From the NCBI RefSeq assembly GCF_009469765.1, contig NZ_SSSQ01000010.1:1-64000 (forward strand): 64,000 nt of DNA, written 5' to 3'. Under the pieces are notes generated by a model. It was not told the DNA's origin. It was given only the letters and a program-made list of their open reading frames with translations, and searched no databases. The first letter of the stretch is position 1. Every line of letters begins with the position of its first letter. Both the position numbers and the translations under genes were made by a program. This stretch comes from Dechloromonas hortensis (GTDB lineage: Bacteria; Pseudomonadota; Gammaproteobacteria; Burkholderiales; Rhodocyclaceae). This document shows positions 61,701-64,000 of the stretch, in pieces.

Positions 61701-62793
61701 CCAGCCCCTGATCGACCACATTCTCGAAGCGCGCGGCCTGAATGCGCGCGGCTGGGCGGTGACGCCCGATGCCTTCCGGCCCGACGCGCTGCCGCCGCAC
61801 TTCTCGATGAACTACAAGCTGATCGACGAGCATGGCCGCCAGCTCGACATGAACCGTAGCCTGGTCGCCCTGCGCGCCGAGTGGGGCAAGGAGGCGAAAC
61901 AGGAGTTCGCCGAACTGCACGAAACGCCGTCCGAATACACCAAGCTGACCGACTGGACCTTCGGCGAATTGCCGGAGTTGATGGAAGTGCCGGTCGCCGG
62001 CCAGACCGTGCTCGGCTATCCGGGGCTGACCGATGACGGCGAAAGCGTCAGCCTGAAGGTCTTCGATTCGGCCGAAGAAGCGGCCGCCGCCCATCGCGTC
62101 GGCCTGCTCCGCCTGTTCATGCTTCAGTTCCGCGACCAGGTGAAGTATTTCGACAAGAACGTGCCCGGCCTGACCCAGATGGGCATGCAGTACATGGCGC
62201 TGGGCAGCAACGACGACCTGAAGCGGCAGATCATTGCCCTGACCTTCGAGCGAGCCTGCTTGACCGAGCCGCTGCCGACGACGCCGAATGCCTTCAAGAG
62301 CCGCTGTGGCGACAGCAAGGCGCGCCTCGGCCTGATCATGCAAGAGGTCTGCCGCATGGTCGGTACCGTGCTCACCGAATGGCAGGCGGTGACCAAGAAA
62401 TTGCCAGCCTTCAAGGCTCACGCCGCGGTAGTGCAGGACATCGAGGCGCAGGTGAAACGCCTGATGGGCAAGAATTTCGTCACCGACACGCCCTTCGAGC
62501 GGCTGCAGCACTACCCGCGCTATTTCAAGGCGATCCAGGTCCGGCTCGACAAGCTGAAGGCCAACCCGGCGCGCGACGCACAATTGATGGCCGAGTATGG
62601 CCCCTTGTGGACCAACTACGAACGCCGCGCCATCCAGCTCGCCAAGCTGGGTACCATCGATCCGCAGATCGAGCAGTTCCGTTGGCTGCTCGAAGAGCTG
62701 CGCGTCGGGCTCTATGCGCAGGAACTGCGGACGCCGGTGCCCGTATCGACCAAGCGTCTGCAGAAGCAATGGGAGGGCATCAAGCATGGGTGA
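58798..62793 (+). CDS. hrpA: DEAH-box ATP-dependent RNA helicase HrpA
   Basis: A 1331-residue helicase of full HrpA length. An N-terminal extension leads to motif I GETGSGKTTQLPK near residue 110, motif II DEAHERSLN, motif III SATIDAERF and motif VI QRAGRCGRV. The helicase-associated and OB-like domains and a long C-terminal HrpA-specific region (DUF3418) follow. HrpA unwinds RNA, processes daa-type mRNA in E. coli and resolves stalled ribosomes. The EI24-family gene starts inside its 3' end. Confidence 0.95.
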   Translation: MAQASHKNTPSRRDDSLRATLTADARRLLALQREMLRPQKQGLALGATAEKRQKLQAELGALLAQSQAAVVARRGKLPKPEFQTDLPVNERRADIADLIEKNQVVIVCGETGSGKTTQLPKICLDLGIGSRGLIGHTQPRRLAARSVATRLAQELKTQVGAGVGVKIRFHDKSTTDSWVKLMTDGILLAESQSDPYLNAYEAIIIDEAHERSLNIDFLLGYLKQLLPKRPDLKVIITSATIDAERFSQHFNGAPVIEVSGRLYPVDVRYRPVSDLEKQDDERDLYDAIVDAADELSRLGSGDILVFLPGEREIREAAEALRKHALARPGMSSAHAPEILPLFSRLSAGEQDRIFKPSGNQRRIVLATNVAETSLTVPGIRYVIDTGLARVNRYSYRNKVEQLQIEKISQAAARQRAGRCGRVAAGVCIRLYDELDFNARAPFTDPEILRSSLAGVILRMKSLKLTDVESFPFIEPPPAKAIADGYALLQELGGLDEENRLTKVGESLARLPLDPRIGRMLVAARDLGCLKEVMVIAAGLSVQDPRERPQERQQAADEKHKLFADEKSEFLSWWKLWNWFQNAVEHKKSNKQLVDTCHAHFLSYLRLREWREVHSQLHSMIGELAAKDGGWKESEIPGTYEAIHQALLSGLLGNLGCKADESGYYLGARGIRYLIHPSSPLQKKAGKWIMAAEITETTRLFGRCVARIEPDWLEKVGAHLIKRSYFDAHWEKKAMQVAGWERTTLYGVVINPKRRIHYGPLAPAEAREIFIRQGLVGEEIDDAYAKRWPFYQHNQKQIRDIEHLEHKQRRQDVLVDDELIFAFYDSIIPEGIHNGATFDHWRKEAERDNPKLLYLSKDDLMRHSAAGVTTEAFPHHLKVGGVEYTLTYHFEPGSPRDGVTLTLPLAQLNQIPVQRMEWLVPGLLKEKLMQLIKTLPQKIRAKLVPVPEFVEEFMSTVASNEKKMNQGLIQPLIDHILEARGLNARGWAVTPDAFRPDALPPHFSMNYKLIDEHGRQLDMNRSLVALRAEWGKEAKQEFAELHETPSEYTKLTDWTFGELPELMEVPVAGQTVLGYPGLTDDGESVSLKVFDSAEEAAAAHRVGLLRLFMLQFRDQVKYFDKNVPGLTQMGMQYMALGSNDDLKRQIIALTFERACLTEPLPTTPNAFKSRCGDSKARLGLIMQEVCRMVGTVLTEWQAVTKKLPAFKAHAAVVQDIEAQVKRLMGKNFVTDTPFERLQHYPRYFKAIQVRLDKLKANPARDAQLMAEYGPLWTNYERRAIQLAKLGTIDPQIEQFRWLLEELRVGLYAQELRTPVPVSTKRLQKQWEGIKHG

Positions 62794-63520
62794 CGTGATG
62801 CTGGCGCTGATGCGCTCGCTGGCCAGCCTGCGCCGCGGCAAGGTGTGGGGCTATGTGCTGGTGCCGGCGCTTTTCTCGCTGGTGTTGTGGATCGTGCTGG
62901 CGATCTGGGGGCTGGGCGTGCTGGTCGACTGGCTGCTCGGCCACCCGCCGATGAGCCTGCTGATCGGCTGGGGCCTGGCCTGGCTGGCCCATATCCTGGC
63001 CTACATGGGCGGCTGGATGGCGATCTTCGCCGGCGCCTACCTGACTGCCTCGCTGCTCGCCGCCGTGGTGATCATGCCGCTGCTGCTCAAGCACCTTTCC
63101 GAAACGGAATACCGCGACGTGGCGCCGATGGGCAAGGACAGTTTCGTCGCTGCTGCGGTGAACAGCGTGCTGGCCTCACTTTTGTTCATCGCCGGCTGGC
63201 TGCTCAGTTTGCCTTTGTGGATCATTCCCGGTCTGTCGCTGATTCTGCCGCTCCTGCTGATGGCTTGGCTCAATCGCCGGACCTTCGCCTACGATGCTCT
63301 ATCGATGCATGCCACGGTAGCGGAGTGGCAGGCCATTCGCCAACAAAACAAGGCGCCCCTGTTCATGCTTGGCCTGAGCATGGCGCTGCTCGCCCACATT
63401 CCGCTGCTCGGTCTGCTGGTCCCGGCGCTGGCGGCGCTATCATTCGTCCATTACGGGCTGGAAGCCCTCCGTCGCTCGCGCGGCGGGGCAATTGTCACCA
63501 TCGAGGGAGAGCGTGTATGA
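62786..63520 (+). CDS. EI24 domain (CysZ-like) membrane protein
   Basis: A 244-residue protein with about four to five hydrophobic helices. AALRSL-like starts (ALMRSLASLRRGKVWGYVLVPALFSLVLW) and the AWLNRRTFAYDALSMHA segment match the EI24/CysZ family. CysZ imports sulfate in E. coli, but many EI24 proteins lack an assigned role. It overlaps hrpA by eight bases, with GGGAGGG just before the ATG at 62786. Confidence 0.85.
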   Translation: MGDVMLALMRSLASLRRGKVWGYVLVPALFSLVLWIVLAIWGLGVLVDWLLGHPPMSLLIGWGLAWLAHILAYMGGWMAIFAGAYLTASLLAAVVIMPLLLKHLSETEYRDVAPMGKDSFVAAAVNSVLASLLFIAGWLLSLPLWIIPGLSLILPLLLMAWLNRRTFAYDALSMHATVAEWQAIRQQNKAPLFMLGLSMALLAHIPLLGLLVPALAALSFVHYGLEALRRSRGGAIVTIEGERV

Positions 63521-64000
63521 GCCGTACCTTTGGCGCCATCATCATCGGCGACGAAATCCTGTCCGGCAAGCGCCAGGACAAGCACTTCACCAAGATTGCC
63601 GAACTGCTCGGGGCACGCGGTTTGCGTTTGTCGTGGGTGGAGTATCTGGGCGACGACCGCCAGCGTCTGGCTGAAACTTTCAAGCGGACGATGGCAACCG
63701 GCGATGTGGTGTTTTCCTGCGGCGGCATCGGCAACACGCCGGACGACCATACCCGGCAGGCCGTGGCCCTGGCGCTGGGCGTCGATCTCGAACTGCATGC
63801 CGAGGGGTACGAGGAATTGAAGGTCCGCTTCGCCGGCGAGGAAATCACCGACAAGCGCAAGTTGTTGGTGACTTTCCCCCTGGGCGTGCAGATCGTCCCC
63901 AACCCGTTCAACCGCATTCCCGGCTTCATGGCCAACGGGCATTATTTCGTGCCCGGCTTTCCGCAGATGGCGCATCCGATGATCGAATGGGCACTCGACA
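63517..64000 (+). CDS. Molybdopterin-binding (MoCF/CinA N-terminal-like) domain protein, truncated by the window edge
   Basis: 161 codons are visible; the gene runs off the right end. FGAIIIGDEILSGKRQDKH and FSCGGIGNTPDDHTRQAVA are the two signatures of the MoaB/MogA/CinA molybdopterin-binding fold. Single-domain relatives of CinA of about 250 residues are common in betaproteobacteria and have no firmly assigned function. The start overlaps the EI24 gene stop as ATGA, so the two are translationally coupled. Confidence 0.88.
   Translation, partial: MSRTFGAIIIGDEILSGKRQDKHFTKIAELLGARGLRLSWVEYLGDDRQRLAETFKRTMATGDVVFSCGGIGNTPDDHTRQAVALALGVDLELHAEGYEELKVRFAGEEITDKRKLLVTFPLGVQIVPNPFNRIPGFMANGHYFVPGFPQMAHPMIEWALD

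Noticed and set aside
59788-62841. A leftward frame of about 1000 codons opposite hrpA
   Set aside because: hrpA on the other strand has all helicase motifs; the antisense frame has low-complexity composition and no recognisable domain.

Overview
The window is a GC-rich, densely packed chromosomal segment of a Gram-negative proteobacterium. The style is betaproteobacterial, most likely Rhodocyclales (Dechloromonas/Azonexus-like). This rests on gene content and order: an L21-L27-ObgE-ProB run, trpGDC, a major porin rich in GCT/GGT codons, C4-dicarboxylate/acidic amino acid metabolism, and a NafY-like nitrogenase accessory gene behind a NifA/sigma-54 type promoter. No search was run, so the taxonomic call is an inference. 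I saw no rRNA, tRNA, CRISPR array, transposase or phage gene.

Region 1 (1-18108) is about acidic amino acids and C4-dicarboxylates. It holds the end of a Glu/Asp binding protein, a periplasmic asparaginase, the gltJKL transporter, glutamate dehydrogenase, a chemoreceptor and a MarC-family membrane protein. Two convergent DctB/DctD-type sensor-regulator pairs follow, then a TauE-type permease, the dicarboxylate carrier dctA and aspartase aspA. aspA-dctA has a good sigma-54 promoter match with dyads upstream, which fits control by one of the DctD proteins.

Region 2 (18130-29850) has an envelope glycan cassette (PAP2 phosphatase, ArnT-like GT, polyprenyl-phosphate GT2), trpGDC, a highly expressed porin, and the proB-obgE-rpmA-rplU block transcribed leftward. 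Divergent from it are an FKBP isomerase and an RluB-type pseudouridine synthase.

Region 3 (29968-42600) has a MaoC hydratase and a MacAB-like exporter operon headed by an unrecognised protein. It also has a hybrid histidine kinase/HD-GYP/outer membrane protein/small phosphate-binding-like protein module, a candidate structured RNA with a 13-codon reading frame, a RidA protein, and small genes.

Region 4 (42648-49756) is a leftward run: glnS, DUF924, an orphan N6-adenine methyltransferase, pyrF, a zinc peptidase, a thioredoxin-like protein and an M23 peptidase. crcB is divergent from it.

Region 5 (49827-64000) contains the most interesting locus, at 50128-53183. A tandem SagB-type nitroreductase with an ankyrin-repeat partner diverges from a NafY/NifX-like gene. 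The space between them holds two opposed sigma-54 promoter matches, and a perfect TGT-N10-ACA site overlaps the nitroreductase start. After that come a LysR regulator, assorted small and membrane genes, a hemerythrin with a CxxCH motif, hrpA, an EI24 protein and a truncated molybdopterin-binding-domain gene.
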